A DNA stretch of 64,000 nt, from contig NZ_CP107913.1 in assembly GCF_036014115.1 (NCBI RefSeq), positions 6,627,501 to 6,691,500 of the forward strand, read 5' to 3'. Positions 24,713 through 33,739 of this stretch are shown piece by piece; within the stretch, counting starts at the first letter, position 1; every line of letters begins with the position of its first letter. Under the pieces are notes generated by a model. That model was not told the DNA's origin. It saw nothing but the letters and a program-made list of their open reading frames with translations, and made no database searches. Source of the DNA: Streptomyces sp. NBC_00448 (GTDB lineage: Bacteria > Actinomycetota > Actinomycetes > Streptomycetales > Streptomycetaceae). The position numbers were made by a program, and so were the translations under genes.

Positions 24713-25588
24713 ATGAGCGCCCCCACCACCGCGCTGGGCCTGCGGATGCCCACCAAGGCGTGGACCCGCACCGCGGTCCGTGTCGTGCTCTACGCCGCGG
24801 TGCTCTTCGTCTTCGTGATGCCGCTGTGGACGATGGTCGCCACCGTCTTCAGCGGCACCACCCTCAAGACCGGCCAGATGTCGCTCTTCCCCGGGCACTT
24901 CACCCTCGCCAACATCCGCACCGCCTTCCGGTTCGGGGTCGGCCGGGGGCTGCTCAACTCGGTGATCGTCACCGGCGTCGGGCTCTTCCTCCAGGTCACG
25001 GTGAGCGCCTTCGCGGCGTATGCGCTGGCCCGCAAGAAGTTCCGCGGCCAGGCCGTGGTGCTGCTGGCGATCCTCGCCACCATGATGATGCCCGAGGAGG
25101 TCATCGCGATCCCGCTCTACCTGGTGCTCGGCAAGGTCCCCGACCCGCTGGGCGGCAGCGACCTGCTCGACTCGTACTCGGGGCTGATCCTTCCGGTGGT
25201 CGGCTGGGCGCTGCCGATCTACGTGCTCACCGGGTTCATGAAGACCATCCCCGCCGAACTGGAGGAGGCCGCCCGCGTCGACGGCGCCCGGGACCTGCGG
25301 ATCTTCTTCCAGATCATCCTGCCGCTGTGCCGGCCCGCGCTGGGCACCTGCGCGGTGTTCGGCTTCCTGATGATCTGGGACCAGTACCTGCTGCCGCTGC
25401 TGGTCGCCTCCACCCCGCACATGTACACCATGACCCTGGTCGTCACGAGCCTGTCCTCCAGCCAGGAGCAGGGCGAGGGGGTGCGGATGGCGGCGTCGCT
25501 GATGCTGATGATCCCGAGCGTGCTGGTCTACCTCGGACTCCAGCGGCTCTTCGAACGCGGCATGCTCAACGGCTCGTTGAAGGGCTGA
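24713..25588 (+). CDS. Sugar ABC transporter permease (MalG/UgpE type)
   Basis: 291 residues, six membrane helices, with the EAA motif LEEAARVDGARDLRIFFQIILP. AAGGAGG ends one base before an ATG at 24704 that overlaps the previous stop, but it is ideally spaced for the ATG at 24713, so 24713 is the preferred start and translation is still coupled. Last gene of the importer operon. Only a weak 6-bp hairpin follows, so no firm terminator is named. Confidence 0.9.
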   Translation: MSAPTTALGLRMPTKAWTRTAVRVVLYAAVLFVFVMPLWTMVATVFSGTTLKTGQMSLFPGHFTLANIRTAFRFGVGRGLLNSVIVTGVGLFLQVTVSAFAAYALARKKFRGQAVVLLAILATMMMPEEVIAIPLYLVLGKVPDPLGGSDLLDSYSGLILPVVGWALPIYVLTGFMKTIPAELEEAARVDGARDLRIFFQIILPLCRPALGTCAVFGFLMIWDQYLLPLLVASTPHMYTMTLVVTSLSSSQEQGEGVRMAASLMLMIPSVLVYLGLQRLFERGMLNGSLKG

Positions 25589-25666
25589 GCCGCGGCGGCC
25601 GAGGTCTCCTCGGGTGGTACGGTCCCCGGATCGTGCCGAGTGGGGGGAGTGGGGGGAGTGACGGCG

Positions 25667-26341
25667 ATGAGGAGCCGGATCGGCCGGATGGCGGCCTCGG
25701 CGGTCGTCCTGGGAACCGTGGCGGTCGCGTCGGCCGGGTGCGGCGGCGGGTCGTCGGGCGCGGGGAAGAAGCTGGACCCGTCCGGGCTGGTGAAGCTCGG
25801 GGACGAGGTGGCGGCCGGGAAGACCACGACGTGCCCGGTGCCGTACCGGATGGACAAGGCCGCCAGGAGCGCCGGGCTGACCGGGCACGCGGCGCTCATG
25901 CGGGACAAGGACGCGGTGAGCGCGGACACCGAGAAGGGCGCCGACCCGGCGGCGCCGGTGGCCAAGACGCACGGCGTGGTCGTCTACTGCAACTACACGA
26001 TCGGCGCGCAGGAGACGGATCTGACCACGGTCGCCACCCGGACCGACGACCCGGCGAGCGGCAAGGACCCGGCGCTGTCCATGACGCTTCCGCTGATCGC
26101 GTCCCGGGCGCACCTGCCGAGCTCTCAGTTGGAGGCGTACTACGCCAAGTGCCTGGCGGCGAAGCCCGGCACGCCGGTGCTCACCCCGTCCGGCAACGTC
26201 GCGGTGGTGACGCTGCCGGCGACGTCGGGGAACATCCTGCTGATGGTGGACGTGGTCGACGACGACGCCGGGCACATCGCGCTGCCGGCGAAGTCCGTGG
26301 CGCCGCTCGCCCGCTCGCTGGCGGAGCAGGCCCGCTGGTAG
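25667..26341 (+). CDS. Putative lipoprotein, DUF3558-like
   Basis: 224 residues. The signal sequence ends in ASAGC (Cys25 lipidated) and a Gly/Ser-rich stretch. The rest is a soluble domain with two cysteines (TTCPVPYRMD and VVYCNYTIG) plus another in YAKCLAAKPG, which could form one or two disulfides outside the membrane. The layout resembles DUF3558-type actinobacterial lipoproteins; that resemblance is weak. ATG 25667 has GGGGGGAG 9 bases upstream; GTG 25640 is the longer option. Function unknown. It is convergent with the amidotransferase gene. Confidence 0.7.
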   Translation: MRSRIGRMAASAVVLGTVAVASAGCGGGSSGAGKKLDPSGLVKLGDEVAAGKTTTCPVPYRMDKAARSAGLTGHAALMRDKDAVSADTEKGADPAAPVAKTHGVVVYCNYTIGAQETDLTTVATRTDDPASGKDPALSMTLPLIASRAHLPSSQLEAYYAKCLAAKPGTPVLTPSGNVAVVTLPATSGNILLMVDVVDDDAGHIALPAKSVAPLARSLAEQARW

Positions 26342-26358
26342 CCCGCGGCGGGCCCGGA

Positions 26359-26394
26359 CGCGTGCACGTGCGCGTACGTCCGCGCGTACGTCCG
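26359..26394. repeat. Alternating purine-pyrimidine tract with tandem 12-bp repeat
   Basis: Bases 26359-26380 alternate purine and pyrimidine without a break, and GCGCGTACGTCC is repeated exactly in tandem at 26371-26382 and 26383-26394. It lies between convergent gene ends. Such tracts can adopt Z-DNA under negative supercoiling; no function is implied. Confidence 0.6.
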
Positions 26395-26417
26395 GGCGCC
26401 CGCCGCTTCGCGCCGCG

Positions 26418-27134
26418 TCACGTCGCCGCGGCCACCGCCTGCCCGGCGAAGCGCAGCGCCACCTCGCGCCAGACCGCCGCGGACTCCGCGTCCGCTGCGA
26501 GGGCGGCGCGGTGCAGGGTGTCGCGGTCGGCGCCGTGCCGGGCCAGCCGGTCGGTGTCCCACCCGCTGATCCGCTCCGCCTCCGCCTCGGGGTGGAACTG
26601 CACGCCCCACGCGCGCTCGCCCAGCCGGAACGCCTGGTACGGGCAACCGTCGGTGGAGGCGAGCCAGGTCGCGCCCGGCGGGAGCGCGGTGATCGCGTCC
26701 ACGTGGTTCTCGATCGCGTGCGGCCGCGCCGGCAGCCCGGCGAACAGCGGGTCGTCCGCGGCCTCCTGGCGCAGCGTCAACTGCGTGCTGCCGAACTCCG
26801 GTTGGCCGTGCTCCCCGCGCACCGCGCCGCCCGCGACCTGCGCGAGCAACTGCCCGCCCAGGCAGATCCCGAACACCGGCAGCCCGAACTCCACAGCCTC
26901 GCGCGCCAGTTCACGGGTCCGGGCCAGCCACGGCGCCCGCGCGTCGTCGTCCGGCAGGTAGCCGCCGCCGAGCACCACCAGTGCCTGGTGGCGCGGGCGC
27001 AGCCGCTCGGGCAGTTCCTCCCCCGCGTAGCCGCGCACCACGTCGAGCGTCAGCCCGCCCTCGTCCAGCCAGCGCTCCCACCGCCCCGGCCCACCGGTCG
27101 GAGTGTTCTGCACCACCAGCGCCGTAACCGCCAT
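26418..27134 (-). CDS. Class I glutamine amidotransferase-like protein
   Basis: 238 residues. The triad of the GATase-1 fold is present: Cys91 in FGICLGGQ, His181 and Glu183 in VQFHPEAE. It resembles stand-alone GMP-synthase-like amidotransferases found next to unrelated genes, which either transfer ammonia to a partner synthase or act on gamma-glutamyl compounds. No partner is adjacent. ATG 27134 starts the domain exactly; the frame extends 40 codons upstream without conserved sequence. The divergent neighbour is the pyruvyl-transferase-like gene 332 bp away. Confidence 0.83.
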   Translation of the reverse strand: MAVTALVVQNTPTGGPGRWERWLDEGGLTLDVVRGYAGEELPERLRPRHQALVVLGGGYLPDDDARAPWLARTRELAREAVEFGLPVFGICLGGQLLAQVAGGAVRGEHGQPEFGSTQLTLRQEAADDPLFAGLPARPHAIENHVDAITALPPGATWLASTDGCPYQAFRLGERAWGVQFHPEAEAERISGWDTDRLARHGADRDTLHRAALAADAESAAVWREVALRFAGQAVAAAT

Positions 27135-27466
27135 CCCGCGACCCGCCCTTCTCTTCTCTCTTCGTGCTGCGCCTCCCCTCCATCCAAGCCCATCCCCGTC
27201 CCCGGCCCGCCCCCGGGCACCCTTTGCCCGGGGGTGCGTGCGGCCGGGGCGCACAGACGAGGCACAAGTAATGCACAGTCAATGGGTCGATCTTTGCCGC
27301 ACCAAGGATTTCCCTGTGAGGCGCCATGAGTTCCCCTGTACTTCCCCATGATTTCGTATAGGAATTCAAAGTGCCGTGGGGTATCGTCCCCGCTCGGAGG
27401 TCGGCCCCGGACGTGCGTCGCGCCAGGTGAGAGCTGTCCCCTGTCCGAAAGAGCGAGGGGTGGCAC
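27135..27466. other. Intergenic control region, no gene seen
   Basis: The 332 bp between the divergent amidotransferase and pyruvyl-transferase-like genes is relatively AT-rich for this genome from 27265 to 27370. It includes TATAGG at 27357-27362, a possible -10 box about 105 bp before the GTG at 27467. No convincing -35 box, palindrome or small gene is seen. Confidence 0.5.
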
Positions 27467-28942
27467 GTGAAGCGCATACTCATCCGGTCCGGGAAGAGCC
27501 CGTTCCACGCCGCCACGCACGCCGAGTTCCTGCACCAGGACCTTTTCGGCACGAACTCCGGCAATCTGCTGTTCAGCGACGCGGTGCACCGGATGCTGCT
27601 GACCCCGGACACCGAGGTGGTCTCGAACGGCATCAGGACCGACGCGTCGGAGCAGCGGGCCGCGCGGATCAACGACGAGTACGACGTCTTCGTGGTGCCG
27701 CTGGCCAACGCCTTCCGGCCGAGCTTCCGCGCCTCGCTGGACCGGCTGTCCGCGCTGATCGAGCAGTTGACCATCCCCGTGGTGGTGGTCGGGGTCGGCG
27801 CCCAGGTCGGCGCGGACTACGACCTCGGGACGCTCGGGCCGATGGAGGAGTCGGTGCGGCGCTTCGTGCGGGCCGTCCTCGACCGCTCCGCCTCGATCGG
27901 GGTGCGCGGCGAGCTCACCGCCTCGTACCTGCGCGGCCTCGGCTTCGACCAGGTCGACATCATCGGCTGCCCGTCGATGTTCCTGCACGGCGACGTCTTC
28001 CCGGTGCCCTCCGACCCCGGCACGATCGGTCCGGACGCGCGGATCGCGATCAACCTGTCGCCGGACGCGATCCCGGTCGGCGACATCGGCGGCCTCGCCC
28101 GGTACGCCTACGAGCGCTTCCCGGCCCTGACGTACTACGCGCAGAACCTGGTCGACGCCGAACTGCTCTTCTGGGGCGACACCTCGGCCGAGGCCGGCCG
28201 GCACAGCTCCTTCCCGCTCCAGCTCACCCACGAGCTGTTCCGGGCGGACAAGGTCCGCGTCCCGCTGGACCCCCGGACCTGGCTCGACGAACTGGCGGGC
28301 CACGACTTCGCGTACGGCACCCGCATCCACGGCAACATCGCCGCGCTGCTGGCCGGCACCCCCGCGGTGGTGCTCACGCACGACTCGCGCACGCTCGAAC
28401 TGTGCCGCTACTTCGACCTGCCGCACCGGATGCTCACCGACGTCCCCGCGGACACCGACCCCGCCGAGCTGTACGAACAGGCCGACTTCAGCGGGCTGCT
28501 CAACGGCCACAAGGAGCGCTTCACCCGGTACACCGACTTCCTCGACCGCAACGACCTGGCGAACACCTACTCCCACGGCGACGCGGGCGCGGCCTTCGAC
28601 GCCCGCCTGGCCGGCACCGAACTCCCGCCGTCCGTCAGCCTCTGGGACGGCACCGACGACGGGGCGCTGCGCTACCGGTTCGCCCGGCTGCGCGAGCAGA
28701 TCGCCACGGACCACGCCTCCGCGGAGCGGCGCGCGAACGACCTCGCCAAGAAGAACCGGGAGTTGCGGAAGCGGGTCGCCGCCGCGGAGAAGCGGCACGT
28801 CACCGCGGAGAAGGAGGCCGCGGCGCTGCGCAAGCGGGTCGCCGCGGTCGAGAAGCGGATCAACGGCATCGAACGGCGGGCCCTGGTCCGGATCGGTCCG
28901 GCCCTGCGCCGGCGGGTGGCCAAGCAGAAGCCCGGCGCCTGA
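27467..28942 (+). CDS. Polysaccharide pyruvyl transferase family protein with C-terminal coiled coil
   Basis: 491 residues. The first 370 form a GT-B-like pyruvyltransferase fold (CsaB/WcaK family): VVVVGVGAQVGADY, SIGVRGELTASYL, DIIGCPSMFLHGD, YGTRIHGNIAALLAGTPAVVLTHDSR (split here for reading as three blocks ending in HD). The RIHG block carries the conserved histidine. About residues 400-490 are a Lys/Arg/Glu coiled coil (KKNRELRKRVAAAEKR repeated). The family ketalates sugars of wall polymers or exopolysaccharide with phosphoenolpyruvate. GTG 27467 follows GAGGGG at 6 bases. It stands alone, so the polymer is not identified; the coiled-coil tail is unusual and may mediate assembly. Confidence 0.83.
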   Translation: MKRILIRSGKSPFHAATHAEFLHQDLFGTNSGNLLFSDAVHRMLLTPDTEVVSNGIRTDASEQRAARINDEYDVFVVPLANAFRPSFRASLDRLSALIEQLTIPVVVVGVGAQVGADYDLGTLGPMEESVRRFVRAVLDRSASIGVRGELTASYLRGLGFDQVDIIGCPSMFLHGDVFPVPSDPGTIGPDARIAINLSPDAIPVGDIGGLARYAYERFPALTYYAQNLVDAELLFWGDTSAEAGRHSSFPLQLTHELFRADKVRVPLDPRTWLDELAGHDFAYGTRIHGNIAALLAGTPAVVLTHDSRTLELCRYFDLPHRMLTDVPADTDPAELYEQADFSGLLNGHKERFTRYTDFLDRNDLANTYSHGDAGAAFDARLAGTELPPSVSLWDGTDDGALRYRFARLREQIATDHASAERRANDLAKKNRELRKRVAAAEKRHVTAEKEAAALRKRVAAVEKRINGIERRALVRIGPALRRRVAKQKPGA

Positions 28943-28993
28943 GCCCGGGTACGGACCCCGGCCCGTACCCGTACCGCCCCCGGTGGCTGCCGG

Positions 28994-30286
28994 TCAGGGT
29001 GATCCCGTCGGCGCGTCCTTGCCGGCCGGGCCGCCCACGTTGCCCGCGTCACCCGAGCCACCCGGGCCGTTCGCGTCCCCGGGTGGGAAGTCGACGCGCA
29101 CGGTGAGGCCGCCGGCGGGGTGCGGCGTGGCCGTGAGGGCGGCGGCGTGCGCGGTGGTGGCGGCGCGGACGATGGCCAGGCCCAGGCCGTGGCCGTGGTG
29201 GGCGTCGTCGGTCCGGGCGCGGGTGCGGGGCGTGCCCAGCCGCTGGAAGGGCTCGAAGAGGCGATCGAGGTCGGCCTCGGGGACCACCGGGCCCGAGTTG
29301 GCGACTTCGAGGTGGGCGCGGTGGCCGGGGGAGACGGCGGTGCGGACCCGGAGGTCGCCGCCGGGGTGGTTGTGGCGCAGCGCGTTGTCCACGAGGTTGT
29401 CCAGCAGGATCTCGACGAGGCCGCGGTCACCGGAGACCGGGGCCTCATCGAGGGCGGCCTCGACCCGGATGCGCAGGCCGGCCGCCTCGTCGCCCCGGCG
29501 GGCCAGCACCCCCGCCGCGACCTCGGCGAGGTCGAAGTCCTCCCGCCGCCGCACCCCGCGCTCCCCGGTGGCCAGCGTGAACAGCGCCTCCATCAGGCGG
29601 GCCTGCTGCGCGCCGAGCAGCAGGGCCTGCTCGCACGCGGCCCGCAGCGTCGCCGCGTCGGCGTCCGGATCGGCCAACGCGACCTGGAGCAGGGTGCGTT
29701 CGGCGGCGAGCGGCGTGCGCAACTCGTGCGAGGCGTTCGCGACGAAGTGCCGCTGCGCGGTGAAGGACGCCTCCAGCCGGGCGAAGAGGTCGTCCAGGGT
29801 CCGGCCGAGCTGCGTGAACTCGTCCCCCGAGCTGCGGATGGCGAGCCGCCGCCCGAGGCTGGCCGCCGACATCTCCCCGGCGGTCGCGGTGATCGTGCGC
29901 AGCGGCCGCAGCAGCCACCCCGACAGCAGCCAGCCCAGCCCCACCGACAGGGCCACCAGCGCCACCAGCGCGATCACCGACCCGGTGACGTACCGGTCCA
30001 TGTCCCGCCCGCGCTGCGTCTCGGCGAGCGAGGCCCGGCCGCCGCCCAGGATCGGGAGCACGGGCCTGGAGCCGTCCGGAAACGGCGGCACGTCCGGGCC
30101 CGGCGCCTTGACGGCCGAGGACGATCCCACGAACAGGTTCGGAATGGCGAGCAGCAGCACCCCGGAGGCGAGGAAGAGGGCGCCGTAGAGCACGGCGAGC
30201 CGCATCCGGAGGGTGCGGGGCCGCGGCAGCAGCCGGGTCACCCGCCGTGGCCGGCCGCCCGGCGCGGCCGTCGGCGCGGCGCTCAC
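28994..30286 (-). CDS. Sensor histidine kinase, two-component system
   Basis: 430 residues. Two membrane helices (about 32-52 and 100-122) enclose a short external loop of about 45 residues. HAMP (about 123-175), HisKA with His187 in ANASHELRTPL and the HATPase domain (ILLDNLVDNALRHN, GHGLGLAIV) follow. The C-terminal tail is Gly/Ala/Asn-rich. The GTG at 30286 overlaps the TGA of the response-regulator gene. The small external loop is typical of kinases that sense membrane-active compounds, often together with a neighbouring ABC exporter, as here. Confidence 0.92.
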   Translation of the reverse strand: MSAAPTAAPGGRPRRVTRLLPRPRTLRMRLAVLYGALFLASGVLLLAIPNLFVGSSSAVKAPGPDVPPFPDGSRPVLPILGGGRASLAETQRGRDMDRYVTGSVIALVALVALSVGLGWLLSGWLLRPLRTITATAGEMSAASLGRRLAIRSSGDEFTQLGRTLDDLFARLEASFTAQRHFVANASHELRTPLAAERTLLQVALADPDADAATLRAACEQALLLGAQQARLMEALFTLATGERGVRRREDFDLAEVAAGVLARRGDEAAGLRIRVEAALDEAPVSGDRGLVEILLDNLVDNALRHNHPGGDLRVRTAVSPGHRAHLEVANSGPVVPEADLDRLFEPFQRLGTPRTRARTDDAHHGHGLGLAIVRAATTAHAAALTATPHPAGGLTVRVDFPPGDANGPGGSGDAGNVGGPAGKDAPTGSP

Positions 30287-30945
30287 GACTCCTCGATCCG
30301 GTAGCCGCCCTCGCGGACGGTCGCGATCACCGGCGGGTCGCCGAGCTTCAACCGCAGCCGCCGGACGGTGGTCTTCACGGTGGTGGTGAAGGGGTCGACC
30401 GCCTCGTCCCAGACCCGGTCGAGCAGCTCCTCCGCGGAGACGGCGGCGCCGCGGGCGCCGAGCAGGCACTCCAGCACGGCGAACTCCTTGGGGCTCAGGT
30501 CGAGCCGGCGCCCGGCGCGGAAGGCGGTGCGGCGGTTCGGGTCGAGCAGCACCCCGCCGCCGGCCAGCACCGGCGGCAGCGCGGGCGTCGAGCGACGACC
30601 CAACGCCCGTACCCGGGCGACCAGTTCGGCGAAGTCGAACGGCTTGGGGAGGTAGTCGTCGGCGCCCAGCGCGAGCCCGTCCACCCGGTCGCTGACGGCC
30701 GCCGCCGCAGTGAGCATCAGCACCCGGCTCTGCGCCGGCCCCTCCGCCAGCCCCCGGCAGATCTCGTCCCCGTGCACCCCGGGCAGGTCGCGGTCCAGGA
30801 CGACCACGTCGTAACGGGTCACGGCGAGCCGTTCCAGCGCCTGCGTGCCGTCCAGGGCCACGTCCACCGCCATGCCCTCGCGGCGCAGCCCGGTCGCCAG
30901 CGCCGTCGCCAGCACCTCGAAGTCCTCGACCACCAGCACTCTCAT
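30283..30945 (-). CDS. OmpR/PhoB-family response regulator
   Basis: 220 residues. Receiver domain with phospho-acceptor Asp51 (VVVLDRDLPG), Thr79 and Lys101 (YLPKPF), then an OmpR winged helix (LSPKEFAVLECLL, VKTTVRRLRLKL). It overlaps the kinase gene by 4 bp (GTGA). ATG 30945 begins the receiver exactly. The gene is divergent from an ABC exporter operon 149 bp away, and a 27-bp perfect palindrome lies between them, the probable binding site of this regulator. Confidence 0.92.
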   Translation of the reverse strand: MRVLVVEDFEVLATALATGLRREGMAVDVALDGTQALERLAVTRYDVVVLDRDLPGVHGDEICRGLAEGPAQSRVLMLTAAAAVSDRVDGLALGADDYLPKPFDFAELVARVRALGRRSTPALPPVLAGGGVLLDPNRRTAFRAGRRLDLSPKEFAVLECLLGARGAAVSAEELLDRVWDEAVDPFTTTVKTTVRRLRLKLGDPPVIATVREGGYRIEES

Positions 30946-30974
30946 GCGTCCACGATGCCAGCGGCCCGGTGACA

Positions 30975-31001
30975 GCGCGGTGACGGCGGCCGTCACCGCG
31001 C
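30975..31001. promoter_or_regulatory. 27-bp perfect palindrome between the regulator and the ABC exporter
   Basis: Arms GCGCGGTGACGGC (30975-30987) and GCCGTCACCGCGC (30989-31001) are exact complements around one base. An extra GGTGAC half-site at 30968 lies 11 bp before the GGTGAC of the left arm, which is the direct-repeat spacing of OmpR-type regulators. It lies 29 bp from the regulator start and 93 bp from the exporter start. Confidence 0.65.
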
Positions 31002-31094
31002 CGACACCGCCCGCGCCGTACAACCGGTGCCGACAGCGCGGGTACGCCGCCGGACGGCGGTGGCGGCCGCGCGCACGGAGGGAGACACGTCGCC

Positions 31095-32135
31095 ATGGGC
31101 GAGATGGGAGTGGCCGTCAGGGCCCTGCGCAAGCGATACGGGGCGACCGCGGCCCTGGACGGAATGGAGTTCAGCGTCGAACCGGGCCGGGTCACAGGCT
31201 TCGTCGGGCCGAACGGCGCCGGCAAGTCGACCACGATGCGGGTGGTGCTCGGCCTGGACACCGCCGACGAGGGCACCGCCCTGATCGGCGGCCGGCCGTA
31301 CCGCGCGCTGCGCCGGCCGATGACGCACGTCGGCGCGCTGCTGGACGCCGCCGCGCTCCAGCCGGGCCGCCGGGCCCGCGACCACCTGATGTGGCTGGCC
31401 CGCTCGCAGGGCATCGGCGCGCGCCGGGTGGACGAGGTGATCCGGCAGGTCGGCCTCACCGCGGTCGCGGGCCGCCGCGCGGGCGGCTTCTCGCTCGGCA
31501 TGCGGCAGCGGCTGGGCATCGCGGCGGCGCTGCTCGGCGACCCCGGGGTGCTGATGATGGACGAGCCGTTCAACGGCATGGACCCCGAGGGCATCGTGTG
31601 GCTGCGCGGCCTGCTGCACACGCTGGCCGATCAGGGCCGGGCGGTGCTGATCTCGACCCACCTGATGAGCGAACTCCAGGACACCGCGAGCCATGTGGTG
31701 GTGGTCGGCCGCGGCCGGGTCGTCGCGGACACGTCGGTGGCCGACCTCCTCGCCGCCGCCTCGGCCGGCGGTCACGTCACGTTGCGCACGCCGCGGCCGG
31801 ACCGGGCCGCCGAGGTCCTCACCGCGGCGGGCGGCAGCGCCGTCCCGGCCGGTACGGGCGCGCTGCACGTCTCCGGGCTGCCGGCGGAGGAGGTCGTCGC
31901 CCATCTCACCCGCGGCGCCGTCCCGTTCGCCGAAGTCACCGCGCACCGGGCCACGTTGGAGGAAGCGTACATGCGGTTGACCAGGGACGAGGTCGAGTTC
32001 AGCGGAACGCACCCGGGCGGCGGCCAGGACCGGGGCGGCGCACGGGATGCACGCGGTGGCCGGGACGTGCGCGGCGGTCAGGACGTGCGCGGCGGTCAGG
32101 ACGTGCGCGGCGCGGGCGAGGGGGAGCAGGCGTGA
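31095..32135 (+). CDS. ABC exporter ATP-binding protein
   Basis: 346 residues. Walker A GPNGAGKST (38-46), signature FSLGMRQRLG, Walker B VLMMDEPFNGMDP and the switch STHLMSE are all intact. The C-terminal DrrA-like extension ends in a low-complexity tail with GGQDVRGGQDVRG, a short tandem repeat also visible in the DNA near 32080-32110. It drives the two permeases that follow. GTGA overlap couples it to the first permease gene. Family members export antibiotics, peptides or lipids. Confidence 0.92.
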   Translation: MGEMGVAVRALRKRYGATAALDGMEFSVEPGRVTGFVGPNGAGKSTTMRVVLGLDTADEGTALIGGRPYRALRRPMTHVGALLDAAALQPGRRARDHLMWLARSQGIGARRVDEVIRQVGLTAVAGRRAGGFSLGMRQRLGIAAALLGDPGVLMMDEPFNGMDPEGIVWLRGLLHTLADQGRAVLISTHLMSELQDTASHVVVVGRGRVVADTSVADLLAAASAGGHVTLRTPRPDRAAEVLTAAGGSAVPAGTGALHVSGLPAEEVVAHLTRGAVPFAEVTAHRATLEEAYMRLTRDEVEFSGTHPGGGQDRGGARDARGGRDVRGGQDVRGGQDVRGAGEGEQA

Positions 32136-33739
32136 ACGGCTTCCTGCTGACCGTCCGCGCCGAGTGGACGAAGCTGCGCACCGTACGGGGCTGGGTGCTC
32201 GCCCTCGTGGCCGCGCTCGTCGTGGTCGTGGGCATCGGCTACGCCTCGGCCGACGCGACCCGGTCCGGCGGCTGCCCGGGCATGAAGGTGTGCGGGCCGC
32301 CGAAGGGGCCGGGCGGGGTGGCCGTCGTCGACGACTTCACCTTCGTCCAGCGGCCGTTGGGCACCGACGGCACCCTGACCGCCCGGATCACCTCGATGAC
32401 CGGGCGGATCGCGGCGCCCACCCCGGACGGGACCGGGACCCCCGACCTGGAGGCGTGGGCCAAGGCCGGCCTGATGGTCAAGTCGGGCACCGCGCCGGGC
32501 AGCACCTACGCGGCGGTCATGGTGACCGGCGGCCACGGGGTGCGCATGCAGAGCGACTTCACCCACGACACGGCGGGCCCCGAGGTCGCCGCGCCCTCCT
32601 CCGCTGCCCCCCGCTGGCTGCGCCTGACCCGCGCGGGCAGCACGCTGACCGGCGCGACCTCGCCCGACGGTACCCACTGGACGACGGTCGGCACCGCGAC
32701 CCTGCCCGACCTGCCCGCGACCGCCCGAGTCGGCCTCTTCGTCACCTCCTCGGCGCACATGGAGGTGGACCGGCACGCGCTCGGCAGCAGCGCGACGAGC
32801 GCACCGACCCGCGCCACGGCCGCGTTCGACCGCGTCACGCTGAGCGGCGGCGGCACCGGCACGGGCACCGGTGGGAGCGGCGGCGGGACCGGCACCGGCA
32901 CCGGTGGGAGCGGCTCCGGCGGCAGCTCCACCGCGCGGGCGGCGCACGGCTGGCAGACCACCGAGGTCGGCGGCGACCCGCTCTCCACCTCCCTGTCCGC
33001 CGCCACCCACCGCACCACCGCGAACGGCGAGACCTTCTCCGTCAGCGGCTCCGGCGACATCGCGCCCGCCGTGGGCGGCCAGGTCTTCGGGGCGCGGAGC
33101 ATCGAACGCGGGCTGGGCGGCACGTTCGCGGGGCTGCTCGTCGTGGTGGTGGTCGGCTCGTCGTTCGTCACCGCCGAGTACCGGCGCGGCCTGATCCGCA
33201 CCACCCTCGCGGCGCAGCCGCGCCGCGGCCAGGTGCTCGCCGCCAAGGCGGTGGTGGTCGGCGCGGCGGCCTTCGCGGTCGGGCTCGCCGCGTCCGTGCT
33301 GACGCTCGTGCTCACCCTCCACCGGCTGCGCTCCCACGAGGTCTTCATCCTCCCGGCGAGCTTCGGCACCGAGACACGGGTGGTGGTCGGCACCGCCCTG
33401 CTGGTCGCGCTGGCCGCGGTCCTCGCGCTGGGCGCCGGCACGATCCTGCGCCGCGCGACCGGCGCGGTCACCGCCGTCGTCGCCGGTGTGGTGCTCCCCT
33501 ACATCCTCGCGATGACCGCCCTCCCGGACGCCGCCGCGGACTGGGTGCTGCGGGTGACGCCGGCGGCCGCGTTCGCCATCCAGCAGACGACACTCCGCTA
33601 CCACCAGGTCGCCAACGTCTACGCGCCGTCCGACGGTTACTACCCGCTGCCGCCCTGGGCGGGGCTGGCCGTGCTGTGCGGCTGGACCGCGGTCGTGCTC
33701 GCCGTCGCGTACGCGCTGCTGCGCGGGAGGGACACATGA
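32132..33739 (+). CDS. ABC-2 type permease with extracytoplasmic lectin-like (DUF1349) domain
   Basis: 535 residues. One membrane helix (about 20-40) is followed by some 270 extracytoplasmic residues and then five helices (about 325-535). The external part has the plan of a DUF1349/concanavalin-like beta-sandwich: AGLMVKSG, WLRLTRAGSTLTGATSPDG, VGLFVTSS, AAFDRVTLSG. A Gly/Thr repeat linker and a second short block FSVSGSGDIAPAV follow. Such an inserted sugar- or ligand-binding domain is unusual in an ABC-2 permease and could sense or capture substrate. GTG 32132 overlaps the ATPase stop, and the next permease gene overlaps its own stop. Confidence 0.87.
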   Translation: MNGFLLTVRAEWTKLRTVRGWVLALVAALVVVVGIGYASADATRSGGCPGMKVCGPPKGPGGVAVVDDFTFVQRPLGTDGTLTARITSMTGRIAAPTPDGTGTPDLEAWAKAGLMVKSGTAPGSTYAAVMVTGGHGVRMQSDFTHDTAGPEVAAPSSAAPRWLRLTRAGSTLTGATSPDGTHWTTVGTATLPDLPATARVGLFVTSSAHMEVDRHALGSSATSAPTRATAAFDRVTLSGGGTGTGTGGSGGGTGTGTGGSGSGGSSTARAAHGWQTTEVGGDPLSTSLSAATHRTTANGETFSVSGSGDIAPAVGGQVFGARSIERGLGGTFAGLLVVVVVGSSFVTAEYRRGLIRTTLAAQPRRGQVLAAKAVVVGAAAFAVGLAASVLTLVLTLHRLRSHEVFILPASFGTETRVVVGTALLVALAAVLALGAGTILRRATGAVTAVVAGVVLPYILAMTALPDAAADWVLRVTPAAAFAIQQTTLRYHQVANVYAPSDGYYPLPPWAGLAVLCGWTAVVLAVAYALLRGRDT

